A stretch of DNA of 64,000 bases from Vreelandella sedimenti (GTDB taxonomy: Bacteria > Pseudomonadota > Gammaproteobacteria > Pseudomonadales > Halomonadaceae): contig NZ_JACCGK010000003.1 in assembly GCF_013416325.1 (NCBI RefSeq), positions 62,001-126,000 on the forward strand. The letters run 5' to 3'. Below, piece by piece: positions 28,106 through 36,289 of this stretch. Both the position numbers and the translations under genes were made by a program. The notes under the pieces were generated by a model. It did no database searches. It was not told the origin of the DNA and saw only the letters and a list, made by a program, of their open reading frames with translations. Each line of letters opens with the position of its first letter. Position 1 is the first letter of the stretch.

Positions 28106-28969
28106 TTAATCTCCTAGTGGCTGGCGGTTGTCGCCACCGCGATGGTCATCGAGGCTAAGCTTGAGACGACGCAATTTAGTTCGTGAACGCTCACGGTGAC
28201 GCATGGCAAGTTCAAGTGCTAACACATCGATGACCGCCAGCATGGCGTAGCGGGAAGCTGAAGGGTGATAGATGAAGTCCGTTTCCCGAGAGGTAATCGG
28301 GAGCACAATGTCGGATGTATCGGCTAAAGGAGAATTCAGGGCGGTGATGGCAATCACTTTTGCGCCGTACTGCCTGGCAATTTGTGCAGACTCCACCATC
28401 TCCGGGGTGTAGCCAGTGACAGATAGCACGACGACTACGTCATTCGGCTCTAGGGTTGACGCTACCATGCGGGGCAATAGTGCTTGAGGGTAAGCGCAGA
28501 TCGCATAGCCAAGACGGACTAAACGGAATTGAAACTCTTGGCAGAGAATGCTGGAACCGCCCCCTGCGCCAAATACCAATATCTGACGCGCTTTATCCAG
28601 CTGTTCGACCGCGCCTGCCACATCGGCCTGGGCGAGTAGGTCGCGGTTAAGCGCGAGGGTTTGTGTGGCTATGTCATACACCACGCTTGAGCTGTCTTCG
28701 GGTGTCGCTTCTTGTATAAAGCGGCGACCTGCTGCTAAAGCGCGTGTTAAGCGCGTTTTTAAGTCGCGCACATTAGTGCAGCCGATAGCGCGTGCAAATC
28801 GGGTGACACTGGCATCACTTACCCCCGCGCGCTTGGCGATGTCACCGATGCTTGCTTCGGTGACAAACTCGATGTCAGCAAATATCAGCTCGGCGACTTT
28901 TTTTTCAGCTTCACGCAAGGCAGCAAAGTCAGTAGTAATACGTGACAAGATGTCGATTTCCTGGCTCAC
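28106..28969 (-). CDS. RpiR/MurR-family transcriptional regulator
   Basis: This 287-residue regulator has the RpiR plan: an N-terminal helix-turn-helix (about 5-85, with ASIGDIAKRAGVSDASVTRFARAIGC) and a SIS domain (about 125-260, with VFGAGGGSSILCQEFQFRLVRLG). SIS domains usually bind phosphosugars; MurR senses MurNAc-6-phosphate. RpiR regulators next to D-aminoacylase genes are common in proteobacteria. The start is GTG at 28969 with AGGAG 7 bp upstream. It is divergent from the D-amino-acid dehydratase gene and shares its promoter region, where two related repeats look like operators. Confidence 0.92.
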   Translation of the reverse strand: MSQEIDILSRITTDFAALREAEKKVAELIFADIEFVTEASIGDIAKRAGVSDASVTRFARAIGCTNVRDLKTRLTRALAAGRRFIQEATPEDSSSVVYDIATQTLALNRDLLAQADVAGAVEQLDKARQILVFGAGGGSSILCQEFQFRLVRLGYAICAYPQALLPRMVASTLEPNDVVVVLSVTGYTPEMVESAQIARQYGAKVIAITALNSPLADTSDIVLPITSRETDFIYHPSASRYAMLAVIDVLALELAMRHRERSRTKLRRLKLSLDDHRGGDNRQPLGD

Positions 28970-28999
28970 CGTGGACTCCTAATGGTTGCCTGATTTAAA

Positions 29000-29051
29000 A
29001 AGTATGTTAGTTTCTAACCTTAAGTCAATAGTTGTGAAAGTATCTAACATT
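29000..29051. promoter_or_regulatory. Repeated CTAAC elements in the rpiR/dehydratase promoter gap
   Basis: GTTAGTTTCTAAC (29006-29018) is a perfect interrupted palindrome. A related half-site, GTATCTAACAT, lies at 29040-29050, so TTTCTAAC and TATCTAAC repeat with a 30-bp period, about three helical turns, and both are preceded by AAGTAT- or AAAGTA-like bases. Located between divergent starts at 28969 and 29082, this is the likely binding region of the RpiR regulator. Confidence 0.6.
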
Positions 29052-29081
29052 GATGCTTTATTAAAATGAGGATATGGGCGT

Positions 29082-30290
29082 ATGCAGACAATGGCGTTAG
29101 CGATGGATAAAGGCGGTGAGGAATTGGGATCAAACCTTCTATCAGGTGTCAGCCTACCCGCTGCCGTGGTGCATGAAGGCCCACTGGCTCATAACGTAGA
29201 GTGGATGCAGCGCTTCGCAGAGGCTCACGGTGCTCGCTTGGCGCCCCATGGCAAAACCACCATGACGCCCGCGCTTTTCCATCGACAGCTCCAGGCAGGT
29301 GCGTGGGGTATCACACTTGCCACTGCGCCCCAGTGTCGTGCTGCTTTCGCCAATGGCGTTACCCGAATATTGATGGCGAACCAACTGGTGGGTCAGGCAA
29401 ATATGGCCATTATCGCCTGTCTGATCGAACAGGGCGCTGCGTTTTACTGTGTGGTCGATAGCCATGAGAACGCACGCCAACTCGGGTGTTTTTTTGCTGA
29501 GCGGGGCTTGACGTTATCGGTGCTTATTGAGATAGGCGTGGAGGGTGGCCGCTGTGGCTGCCGCAATCAGCAGCAAATTCTTTCGCTGGCGGAGGCGATT
29601 GCTAATGAGCCAGCACTTTCTCTGGTGGGCCTGGAGGGCTATGAGGGTGTGGTTCACGGGGATAATCCCGAATCTGGTATTCGTAACTATGCTAAATACC
29701 TGGTGGATGCTGCCGTAGAGCTTGAAGCTGCTGGACGCTTTGCTGAAGAGAACCCGATTGTCACCGCGTCAGGTTCCGCCTGGTATGACGTGATTGCGGA
29801 GGCCTTTCAGGGCGCACCGCTTCAGGGGAGATTTACCCCCGTGCTACGCCCAGGTTGCTACATCGTCCACGACCATGGGCTTTATCGTGAAGCGCAATCA
29901 GCGGTATTAGGCCGCCGGCCAGATTTGCAGCAGGGGCTTGAGCCTGCCCTGGAAGTTTTTGCCCAGGTGCAGTCGCTTCCCGAACCTGGACTTGCCATTG
30001 TGGCGTTAGGTAAGCGTGATATCGGTCATGACCAGCTACCTATTGCCCTGCGTCGGTTCCGGGAAGCCGGTGAGCCCTCTCAGTCAATGTCAGTTGCTGG
30101 CTGGGAGGTGACAAAAATTATGGATCAGCACACCTTTGTGCGCCTTCCGGAAGGAGCTCAAGATGTCGAGGTCGGTGATATTGTCGCGTTTGGCGCCTCT
30201 CATCCCTGTTTAACCTTCGATAAATGGCGCCAGATACTGTTAGTGGATGATCAACTAAACGTTAAAGAGCGTATGGCGACCTACTTTTAA
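29082..30290 (+). CDS. PLP-dependent D-amino-acid dehydratase/deaminase, fold III (DSD1-like)
   Basis: This 402-residue protein belongs to the alanine-racemase-fold D-serine/D-threonine dehydratase and aldolase family. The PLP lysine sits in APHGKTTMTP (about residues 54-63). Near the C-terminus GASHPC carries the His-x-Cys pair that binds the active-site zinc in eukaryotic-type D-serine dehydratases. GYEGVVHG and GSAWYDV contribute to phosphate binding. The likely reaction is elimination of ammonia from a beta-hydroxy D-amino acid (D-serine, D-threonine or D-3-hydroxyaspartate), with RidA hydrolysing the released enamine/imine. TGAGGA precedes the ATG. It is divergent from the D-aminoacylase operon under probable shared control. 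Confidence 0.88.
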   Translation: MQTMALAMDKGGEELGSNLLSGVSLPAAVVHEGPLAHNVEWMQRFAEAHGARLAPHGKTTMTPALFHRQLQAGAWGITLATAPQCRAAFANGVTRILMANQLVGQANMAIIACLIEQGAAFYCVVDSHENARQLGCFFAERGLTLSVLIEIGVEGGRCGCRNQQQILSLAEAIANEPALSLVGLEGYEGVVHGDNPESGIRNYAKYLVDAAVELEAAGRFAEENPIVTASGSAWYDVIAEAFQGAPLQGRFTPVLRPGCYIVHDHGLYREAQSAVLGRRPDLQQGLEPALEVFAQVQSLPEPGLAIVALGKRDIGHDQLPIALRRFREAGEPSQSMSVAGWEVTKIMDQHTFVRLPEGAQDVEVGDIVAFGASHPCLTFDKWRQILLVDDQLNVKERMATYF

Positions 30291-30325
30291 AGGTGTCTGC
30301 AGTGTTGCCCGTCGCGGCGCCATCA

Positions 30326-31015
30326 TTACGCCGTCGCTTGTACAGTTAAGCGTGCAATAGCAGCGGGTAATTCATGGGCGTGATGGATGCCAATGGCACC
30401 TTCGGGGGTGATTTCCTCATTAGGGAAGTGGTTGAGGTGAATCACGTGCATGCCCGCCGCTAGCCCTGCTTCCACACCCACAGCCGCATCATCGATCACC
30501 ACGCACTGCTGAGGAGCGTAGCTCATAGCGGCGGCAGCCTTACGATACAGCTCGGGGTCGGGTTTCCAGACGTTGAGGGTATAGGCGCTAAAGAGCTTGT
30601 CGGCAAAGTGATGGCCTAACTCGGTGCTTTCCAGCGCACAGCGAATTTTGCGCTCGGGGCCATTAGACACCACGGCCTTGGGGTGGCTGCTTAAGTGGTC
30701 AAGAGCAGCAGCCATGCCCGGTATTGCCACAAGCTCGGCCCGCATACGGGCTTCCATGCGCGCCCGCATACCCGCCTCAAGCTGAGAGAACTGGCCTTCT
30801 GCCAACGCCTGGAAACGCTTTTCCAGCGTTTGGACGATGGTCTGGAAGCGTACCCCGCGAAACTCATCCATATACTGCCGTGCTGTGAAGGGTAAGCCGA
30901 ACTCGGGAAGGATTTCGGCCATCACCTCGGCAAGCAGTATTTCGCTATCCACCAGGGTGCCATCGCAATCGAACAGTAAGCACAGGGGCGTGGAAGGAGG
31001 CGTGGCAGGCTTCAT
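30326..31015 (-). CDS. HAD-superfamily phosphatase, YieH-like
   Basis: This 229-residue HAD hydrolase of the beta-phosphoglucomutase-like subfamily has motif I FDCDGTLVDS (Asp nucleophile and second Asp), motif II around VVSNGPERK, the Lys region VWKPDPELY and motif III VIDDAAVGVEAG. The strings VVSNGP and DKLFSAYTLNVWKPDP resemble E. coli YieH, a 6-phosphogluconate phosphatase. In an operon with KDG kinase and a 2-ketoacid reductase, dephosphorylation of a sugar-acid phosphate is plausible. It overlaps the upstream dehydrogenase gene by 4 bp. Confidence 0.85.
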   Translation of the reverse strand: MKPATPPSTPLCLLFDCDGTLVDSEILLAEVMAEILPEFGLPFTARQYMDEFRGVRFQTIVQTLEKRFQALAEGQFSQLEAGMRARMEARMRAELVAIPGMAAALDHLSSHPKAVVSNGPERKIRCALESTELGHHFADKLFSAYTLNVWKPDPELYRKAAAAMSYAPQQCVVIDDAAVGVEAGLAAGMHVIHLNHFPNEEITPEGAIGIHHAHELPAAIARLTVQATA

Positions 31016-31986
31016 TGATAGGTTTCCTCGTTGACTAAGCTAATTGGCCGCTCGCCCTGGAGTGCTAGACGAATATTATCCACCGCCCGTTGGGCCATGG
31101 CGTCGCGGGTTTCATGGGTAGCAGAGCCGATATGCGGCAGGGCGACCACATTGGGCATCTTCGTCAGCGGTGACGCAGCGCGTAGTGGCTCCTGCTCAAA
31201 TACATCCAGCCCGGCTGCTTGAATAACGCCGTTTTCCAAGGCGTCTATTAAAGCGCTTTCATCGACGACTTTGCCTCGGGCGATATTGATAAAAATGCCT
31301 GAAGGCTTCATCAGCGCGAACTCTTGGGCACCGATCAAGCGTTCGGTTTCGGCGGTAAGCGGCACAGTGACACAGACGAAATCGGCCTCGGCCAACAGTT
31401 CGTTGAGTTCGCGGCGCTGCGCGCCAAGTTCACTCTCTAAATCGGGCTTGGGTGAAGCGTTGGAGTAGAGCAATTGCATACCAAAGCCCAGGGCTCCGCG
31501 CCTGGCAACGGCTTGGCCAATGCGTCCAAAACCCACCATGCCCAAGGTTTTGCCATGTACATCGCTGCCAAACAGTGCGGGGCCAATGCTGGCTTGCCAT
31601 TTGTCCGCTTTGATCCACTCGGCTAGTTCAACCACTCGGCGCGCCGCGGCCATGATCAACGCAAAGCCGGTGTCGGCGGTGGTTTCGGTAAGCACATCAG
31701 GTGTATTGCACAGCATAATGCCGCGCTTCGTAAGTTCATCAACAGGGATGTTGTCGTAACCAACAGAGATGGTCGCGATGACTTTCAAGTTGGGTGCTGC
31801 GTCCAGCAACTGGGGGGTAATGGCTAAGCCAGAGCCGATGATGCCGTGCGCCTCCGCTAATAGAGCGCGATTTTCAGTGGCATCAAGCGCAGTGGCTTGC
31901 GGCAACACATCCACTTCAAACAAATCGCTAAGTTCAGCCTGTTGAGCGTCGCTGAGTCGTCCTTGAATCACTAGACGTTTTTTCAT
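31012..31986 (-). CDS. 2-hydroxyacid dehydrogenase, GhrB/2-ketogluconate reductase-like
   Basis: This 324-residue NAD(P)-dependent D-2-hydroxyacid dehydrogenase equals E. coli GhrB in length. It has the Rossmann loop GFGRIGQA, the catalytic Arg in NIARGKVVDE, Glu in EQEPL and His in PHIGSATHET. GhrB-type enzymes reduce 2-ketogluconate, glyoxylate and hydroxypyruvate. The ATG at 31986 has GGAGA 5 bp upstream. A longer frame from 32061 would overlap kdgK and has no ribosome-binding site. It lies between kdgK and the HAD phosphatase, suggesting sugar-acid metabolism. Confidence 0.9.
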   Translation of the reverse strand: MKKRLVIQGRLSDAQQAELSDLFEVDVLPQATALDATENRALLAEAHGIIGSGLAITPQLLDAAPNLKVIATISVGYDNIPVDELTKRGIMLCNTPDVLTETTADTGFALIMAAARRVVELAEWIKADKWQASIGPALFGSDVHGKTLGMVGFGRIGQAVARRGALGFGMQLLYSNASPKPDLESELGAQRRELNELLAEADFVCVTVPLTAETERLIGAQEFALMKPSGIFINIARGKVVDESALIDALENGVIQAAGLDVFEQEPLRAASPLTKMPNVVALPHIGSATHETRDAMAQRAVDNIRLALQGERPISLVNEETYQ

Positions 31987-32035
31987 TGTTATCTCCATGG
32001 TGAAAAGCCTGTTATATAAAAGTAGTGTGTGGCGA

Positions 32036-33019
32036 TTAGCCAATGGGCTGGTCGACTTCAAGCGCTAATAGCTGCTCGCGATTAGGCAAACCTTCCATAT
32101 CACCCACTACCTGGATGGCTTGGGCGCCAATGAGGTTGCCGCGTTGGGCGGCTTGATGCGCCGTCCTTCCGTCAAGCAGGGCGCTAATGACACCGACGGC
32201 GAAGCCATCGCCTGCGCCTACGGTATCCACCACCTCAGCAACGTGGCAACCGGCCACCGTAAAGCTCTCTTCTTGCCCATCCAGGTTGCCACGGTAATAG
32301 CTACCTTCAGGGCCCAGCTTGATGATCACAGCCGAGGCACCTTGATCCAGATAATAGCCTGCTATGTCGTAAGGCGTCTTCTGCCCGGTGAGAAGCTGGC
32401 CCTCTGAAAGCCCAGGTAACACCCAATCGGCGCGACCTGCGAGTTCATTAAGGGTCGACCGCATAACGTTTTCGCTGGGCCAAAGTGACGGCCGTAAATT
32501 GGGGTCAAAGGAAATACTAGCGCCGTGGGCGCGGGACTCTTCCATCAAATGATGGCTAAGCTGGCAGGCGCTTTCAGATAACGCTGGGGTAATGCCCGTC
32601 GCGTGAAGGTGGTTAAGCGCCTGAAAGTCGACATTCCGGGCGTCGTCAATAGTGAGATGGCTGGCGGCACTGCCACGTCTGAAATACTCTACTCGCGGGT
32701 CGTCGCCATTCTGGGCACGCTCTTTAAAGAGCAGCCCGGTGGGGTGCTGTGCATCGGCACGAATATAGCGATCATCGATACCTTCCGCTGTTAATGCGGC
32801 CTGAATAAACCCTCCAAAGCTATCGGTTCCCACTCGACTTAACCAGCCCACGTGGAAACCCAGCCTTGAGAGGCCTATAGCGACATTATTATCGGCGCCT
32901 GCCAAGCGGCGGTGGAAACGCTCAATGCTGGATAAGTCGCCCGGTGTATCAGCGACAAACATAGCCATGGCTTCGCCGAAGGTGAGAATTTCTGGTGGGC
33001 TAGAGAAGGAGTGGTGCAT
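32036..33019 (-). CDS. kdgK: 2-dehydro-3-deoxygluconokinase KdgK (PfkB family)
   Basis: KdgK phosphorylates KDG to KDPG for the Entner-Doudoroff aldolase. This roughly 327-residue PfkB-family kinase begins PEILTFGEAMAMFVADTPGD and has the glycine pair region RLAGADNNVAIGLSRLGF, VEYFRRGSAASHL (typical of KdgK substrate binding) and the catalytic DTVGAGDGFAVG (Asp base). The start is taken at 33019, with GAAGAGA upstream; an extension to 33082 lacks support. A LacI-type palindrome lies 37 bp upstream. It would consume the KDG made by the uxuA operon about 8 kb to the left. Confidence 0.93.
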   Translation of the reverse strand: MHHSFSSPPEILTFGEAMAMFVADTPGDLSSIERFHRRLAGADNNVAIGLSRLGFHVGWLSRVGTDSFGGFIQAALTAEGIDDRYIRADAQHPTGLLFKERAQNGDDPRVEYFRRGSAASHLTIDDARNVDFQALNHLHATGITPALSESACQLSHHLMEESRAHGASISFDPNLRPSLWPSENVMRSTLNELAGRADWVLPGLSEGQLLTGQKTPYDIAGYYLDQGASAVIIKLGPEGSYYRGNLDGQEESFTVAGCHVAEVVDTVGAGDGFAVGVISALLDGRTAHQAAQRGNLIGAQAIQVVGDMEGLPNREQLLALEVDQPIG

Positions 33020-33055
33020 AGTCAGTAATCTCTTCGAGTTGTTCGTTATCATCCA

Positions 33056-33071
33056 ATGGGAACGATACCAT
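33056..33071. promoter_or_regulatory. Candidate LacI/GntR-type operator ahead of kdgK
   Basis: ATGGGAACGATACCAT is a near-palindrome (12 of 16 positions symmetric) with the central CG step typical of LacI-family operators. It lies about 37 bp before the kdgK start and just downstream of the LacI-family gene, so it may be that protein's site for controlling kdgK. Confidence 0.55.
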
Positions 33072-33080
33072 TTTTGTGGC

Positions 33081-33106
33081 AATTTTTTAGCACCGACTAA
33101 AAAATT
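33081..33106. other. AT-rich perfect inverted repeat at the lacI stop codon
   Basis: AATTTTTTAG and CTAAAAAATT form a perfect 10-bp inverted repeat around CACCGA, overlapping the stop codon of the LacI-family gene. The stem is nearly all A-T. It could be a weak terminator separating the regulator from kdgK, or a protein-binding palindrome. Confidence 0.5.
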
Positions 33107-34121
33107 AGCGTTGAGTAGAACCTCGTTCGATCAGAGTAGGTGAAAAACTCAGCGCCGCTGGCATTGACGATGCATGGGGCGCAATGCGATGCATCAAGCA
33201 TTGAACAGCCGTTTTACCCATTGCATCGGTGGGTTGGGCAAGCGTAGTAATGCCGGGAGAGATCAAAGCGCACCACTCGAGTTCATCAATCCCCATCAAG
33301 CCTATCTTGCCAAGCGATAAGTCCAACTGTTGAAAAAGACGGGTCACTGTTAGGGTGGCATTGCCATTGCCGCATAAGACAGCGCAGGCGTGTTGTTGGT
33401 GGGTTGCTAAAAAGTCGCTTAGCGCTTGAAGCGTTGCAGTGCCATCTGAGTTAGCAAGCAGGGAGGATGAATGAATAAGCCCCAACTGCTCGGTAGTGTG
33501 GTTAAAGCGGGCCAAGCGTTTTTGTCGGGTGCTTGACTGCTGGGGAGCTTCGCTGACATACAGCACGGCCTGGTAGCCCTGATCGACCAAGTGTTCGAGT
33601 GCCATATCGATCGCCAAGTGATTATCGAGTCCAACCACCTCCGCTTCCACATGATCGACTTCGCGGTCTAGCAGCACAATGGGAGTCCCCTGGCTGATAA
33701 AAGTATGTAGTTGTCGTTCAGGGCTGCCGGACGCATTTACCACAAGACCTTCCACCTGATAGGCACCCAGCAGGTCTAAATGCTGGCGCTCCTGTTCTGG
33801 GTCGTTATCAGTATTACATACTACCAATGAGTAGCCGTATTGGCGGCACGCTTGCTCGACACCATGTGTGATAGCCACTGAAAATGGGTTGCGGATATCT
33901 GCCACCAACATACCTAACAATTTAGAGCGGCCACCTTTTAACCCGCGTGCCATCTGATTTGGCTGGTAGCCAAGGGTACCTGCCGCATGGGCGATACGCG
34001 CTTGGAGTGAGGGCGAGAGCCGATCACGCTCTTCGCCAAAATAGCGCGACACGCTGGTTTTAGAGGCACCAGCGAGGCGGGCTACTTCAAGAATGGTGGA
34101 ACGGCGCGGTGTAGGCGGCAT
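33105..34121 (-). CDS. LacI-family transcriptional regulator
   Basis: This 338-residue LacI-family repressor has the N-terminal helix-turn-helix (STILEVARLAGASKTSVSRYF, about residues 8-28), the hinge region YQPNQMARGLKGGRS and a periplasmic-binding-protein-like sugar domain. It resembles GntR/IdnR/KdgR-type LacI regulators of sugar-acid genes. It is upstream of and collinear with kdgK. A 15-bp direct repeat spans its start codon and leader. No clear ribosome-binding site precedes the ATG at 34121, so translation may be weak. The probable effector is KDG, gluconate or ketogluconate, inferred from neighbours. Confidence 0.92.
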   Translation of the reverse strand: MPPTPRRSTILEVARLAGASKTSVSRYFGEERDRLSPSLQARIAHAAGTLGYQPNQMARGLKGGRSKLLGMLVADIRNPFSVAITHGVEQACRQYGYSLVVCNTDNDPEQERQHLDLLGAYQVEGLVVNASGSPERQLHTFISQGTPIVLLDREVDHVEAEVVGLDNHLAIDMALEHLVDQGYQAVLYVSEAPQQSSTRQKRLARFNHTTEQLGLIHSSSLLANSDGTATLQALSDFLATHQQHACAVLCGNGNATLTVTRLFQQLDLSLGKIGLMGIDELEWCALISPGITTLAQPTDAMGKTAVQCLMHRIAPHASSMPAALSFSPTLIERGSTQR

Positions 34122-34150
34122 AGTGTGCTTAAAAAATAGTGTGCTTAAAA
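34120..34150. repeat. 15-bp direct repeat at the start of the LacI-family gene
   Basis: ATAGTGTGCTTAAAA occurs at 34120-34134 and again at 34136-34150, a 16-bp period. The first copy includes the start codon (on the minus strand) and the expected ribosome-binding region. It may be a recent short duplication or a pair of autoregulatory sites. Confidence 0.75.
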
Positions 34151-34270
34151 TTGTGTGATTGGATAAATAGTGTCTTTCGCCAAAGTATCTTCCGTTACAT
34201 GCTGGTTGACAAAATTAACACAGTCTAATTTTGGGTGTTTGCTAGGCCAAAAGCAACGGCGTGCGAGCCG

Positions 34271-36010
34271 CTAAGGGTGATTGACCATATGAATATTGTA
34301 GTCTGTGGGGTTTACCGTGCCCTCAAGATGTCCAATTTGAGTAAAGTCACTATTTTCAAGAACCGTGTCAATAGATGTGTCTCTAAAGGAGAGGTTTTTA
34401 ATAACGTTGACCTTGCACGGCATTCCCTTTGTGTCGACATCCATTATCCATGCTAAAAAACCGTTTGAGAATTTAGCTAAGCTGCCGATAGGGTATAACC
34501 CAAAGTGTTGGATATACTCTACAAGTAGTGACTTTTCATAAATAGTTGGGCAGTTGTTAACCCAGCGATAGGCATCAAGAGGTTGCCGTGGTTTCTGACC
34601 ATTTCGTTCGTGAGTTAATTTGTTGATTATTTTAATAACACTGATTAGCCGAACGTGCTCGGATAACTCTGCTGCTGTCTTTCCTGCTGGATACCCGCTG
34701 CCATCAAGCCGTTCGTTGGCATTGAGGATAATGTTATGGCAGGCTGGGCTAGCAGTCCAGTTTAATGCCGTTAGTCTGTTCTCCAATGTGACAACATGCT
34801 CTTTGAGCATTTCCGCTTGTGAAGGAGACATATGCATCTTAAGCGAGGGGAGTTGCTCGCTAATAAGCAGTGGTTTTCCCATGGTGTGCAGTAAAGCCCC
34901 GGCGACCGCTTCCCGCGTCTGCGATGCGTATGGATCACGACTGATCAGAATCATCGCGAGTTGACTACCCACTTGTATGGCATGGCGCACCCACTCGGGT
35001 TCATCATGCAGAAAAGCCATCGCATACTGAAGTCCCTTTCGGTCTTGATTCACCATGTACAGCAGGCTGTCTACACACTCATAGAGGCTCTCTTCTGGAA
35101 ATAAATCCTTGTTTTTGGTGAACATTAACATGACTTGTAGCTGGTGAGCGACTTCAAGAACACCGCGTAGCAGAGGAGAACGTTGGCTACTCTTGGTTTG
35201 ATCACGCTCTTCTTTGTGCTGCATTTTCTTCTCTTTGGCATCTGCGATGAAAAGCCGCGACTTAGCACGTGAGTTGCTATCTTGTAGGCCTGAACGAAAA
35301 GCGGCTTCGAACTCAGACTCCGATACATAATGGAAAAGTGTTTCAGTCATTGTGGCTGTCATGTTAATAAACTCAATGCCGATAGCCGCGTAGTCGTGGC
35401 TTCCAAAAGGGCGCATATGACGAATACGCCCCTGAGTATTGAATGTTTCTCCGTTTGGAAACTCCAGTGTTACCTCTGGCAGCGTCTGGTTAACGCTAAG
35501 GGCCATGCTATCTTCGAGGCTGACATACACCATGCAGCCGCCCACTGAAAGGTTACGCACTTTTCCTTCCACATTAAGCTCATGAGCAAAGACTTCAAGG
35601 TGCACACGTGCATGCATACCAAGAATAAAGGGAACGCGTAGAGCACCTCTATTATCGGAAGCAAAAATAGAGTTGGGAAGCTGACACTCAAGATGGTAAG
35701 TGCAGGCATCTATCTTAACGACGTGTGCAGGTACTTGCTCAATATTGTAAATTTCTTCTTCTATGCCAGGTGAAGGGTGTGAAGCTTCTATGTCAAAGCA
35801 AATAGTATCGTTTTTAAAATAAGGAGAAAGCGAACTTCCAGTGTAATGAATAGCTAAGGTTATTTTTCCCCTATCCAAATCTATCTTAATTGCCTTAGCT
35901 TCGATGGCATAGGCTGCTTCCTTAGAAAATATAGAAATAGCATGCTCTTTTTTTAGCAGTGATCGTATTATCTGCCCAGTGGTATTTTGGTTTTCCATAT
36001 CGATAATCAT
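34271..36010 (-). CDS. PilZ domain protein with degenerate HD-GYP domain
   Basis: The 579-residue protein has an N-terminal beta-rich region like the YcgR N-domain (about 10-115), a PilZ domain (about 118-230) and a C-terminal HD-GYP-like helical domain (about 300-520). PilZ keeps its c-di-GMP residues: RGALR at 121-125 and NLSVGG at 153-158. The HD-GYP half is broken: the HD dyad is His-Thr (HTMGK, 375-379), the His pair before the GYP loop is Ala-Asn, and DGSGYP (436-441) remains. Hydrolysis is therefore unlikely, and it is probably a c-di-GMP receptor. No membrane segment. The gene looks more AT-rich than its neighbours. GGTGGG precedes the ATG at 36010. Confidence 0.85.
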   Translation of the reverse strand: MIIDMENQNTTGQIIRSLLKKEHAISIFSKEAAYAIEAKAIKIDLDRGKITLAIHYTGSSLSPYFKNDTICFDIEASHPSPGIEEEIYNIEQVPAHVVKIDACTYHLECQLPNSIFASDNRGALRVPFILGMHARVHLEVFAHELNVEGKVRNLSVGGCMVYVSLEDSMALSVNQTLPEVTLEFPNGETFNTQGRIRHMRPFGSHDYAAIGIEFINMTATMTETLFHYVSESEFEAAFRSGLQDSNSRAKSRLFIADAKEKKMQHKEERDQTKSSQRSPLLRGVLEVAHQLQVMLMFTKNKDLFPEESLYECVDSLLYMVNQDRKGLQYAMAFLHDEPEWVRHAIQVGSQLAMILISRDPYASQTREAVAGALLHTMGKPLLISEQLPSLKMHMSPSQAEMLKEHVVTLENRLTALNWTASPACHNIILNANERLDGSGYPAGKTAAELSEHVRLISVIKIINKLTHERNGQKPRQPLDAYRWVNNCPTIYEKSLLVEYIQHFGLYPIGSLAKFSNGFLAWIMDVDTKGMPCKVNVIKNLSFRDTSIDTVLENSDFTQIGHLEGTVNPTDYNIHMVNHP

Positions 36011-36289
36011 ATAAAACCCACCGCATTTATTTTGTTATAATTTATATCGACTTGGTGGTGACTGCTCTACATTTCTATTGCTTGTCACTGCTACCATGAT
36101 AGGACATTTTCCCTGTGTCGATTAGCTATTATTTCGCTCCAGTTTGCAAACCTATTTATATCTGTTTTAAAAGTGATTTGTAATGTTTTGATGATTTTTG
36201 TTTATGTTTGATGCAGGCTAGACCACCATTCGGTCGAGTAGGCATAATCAGGTAAACTGCACGTTTTCTTTTACAGTGATGCCCGCGGC
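36011..36289. other. AT-rich divergent promoter region
   Basis: This 279-bp gap separates the leftward PilZ gene from rightward cmoM. It is notably AT-rich, with a TATAAT hexamer at 36036-36041 and several T-runs. No coding frame, hairpin of note or repeat was found. Confidence 0.5.
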
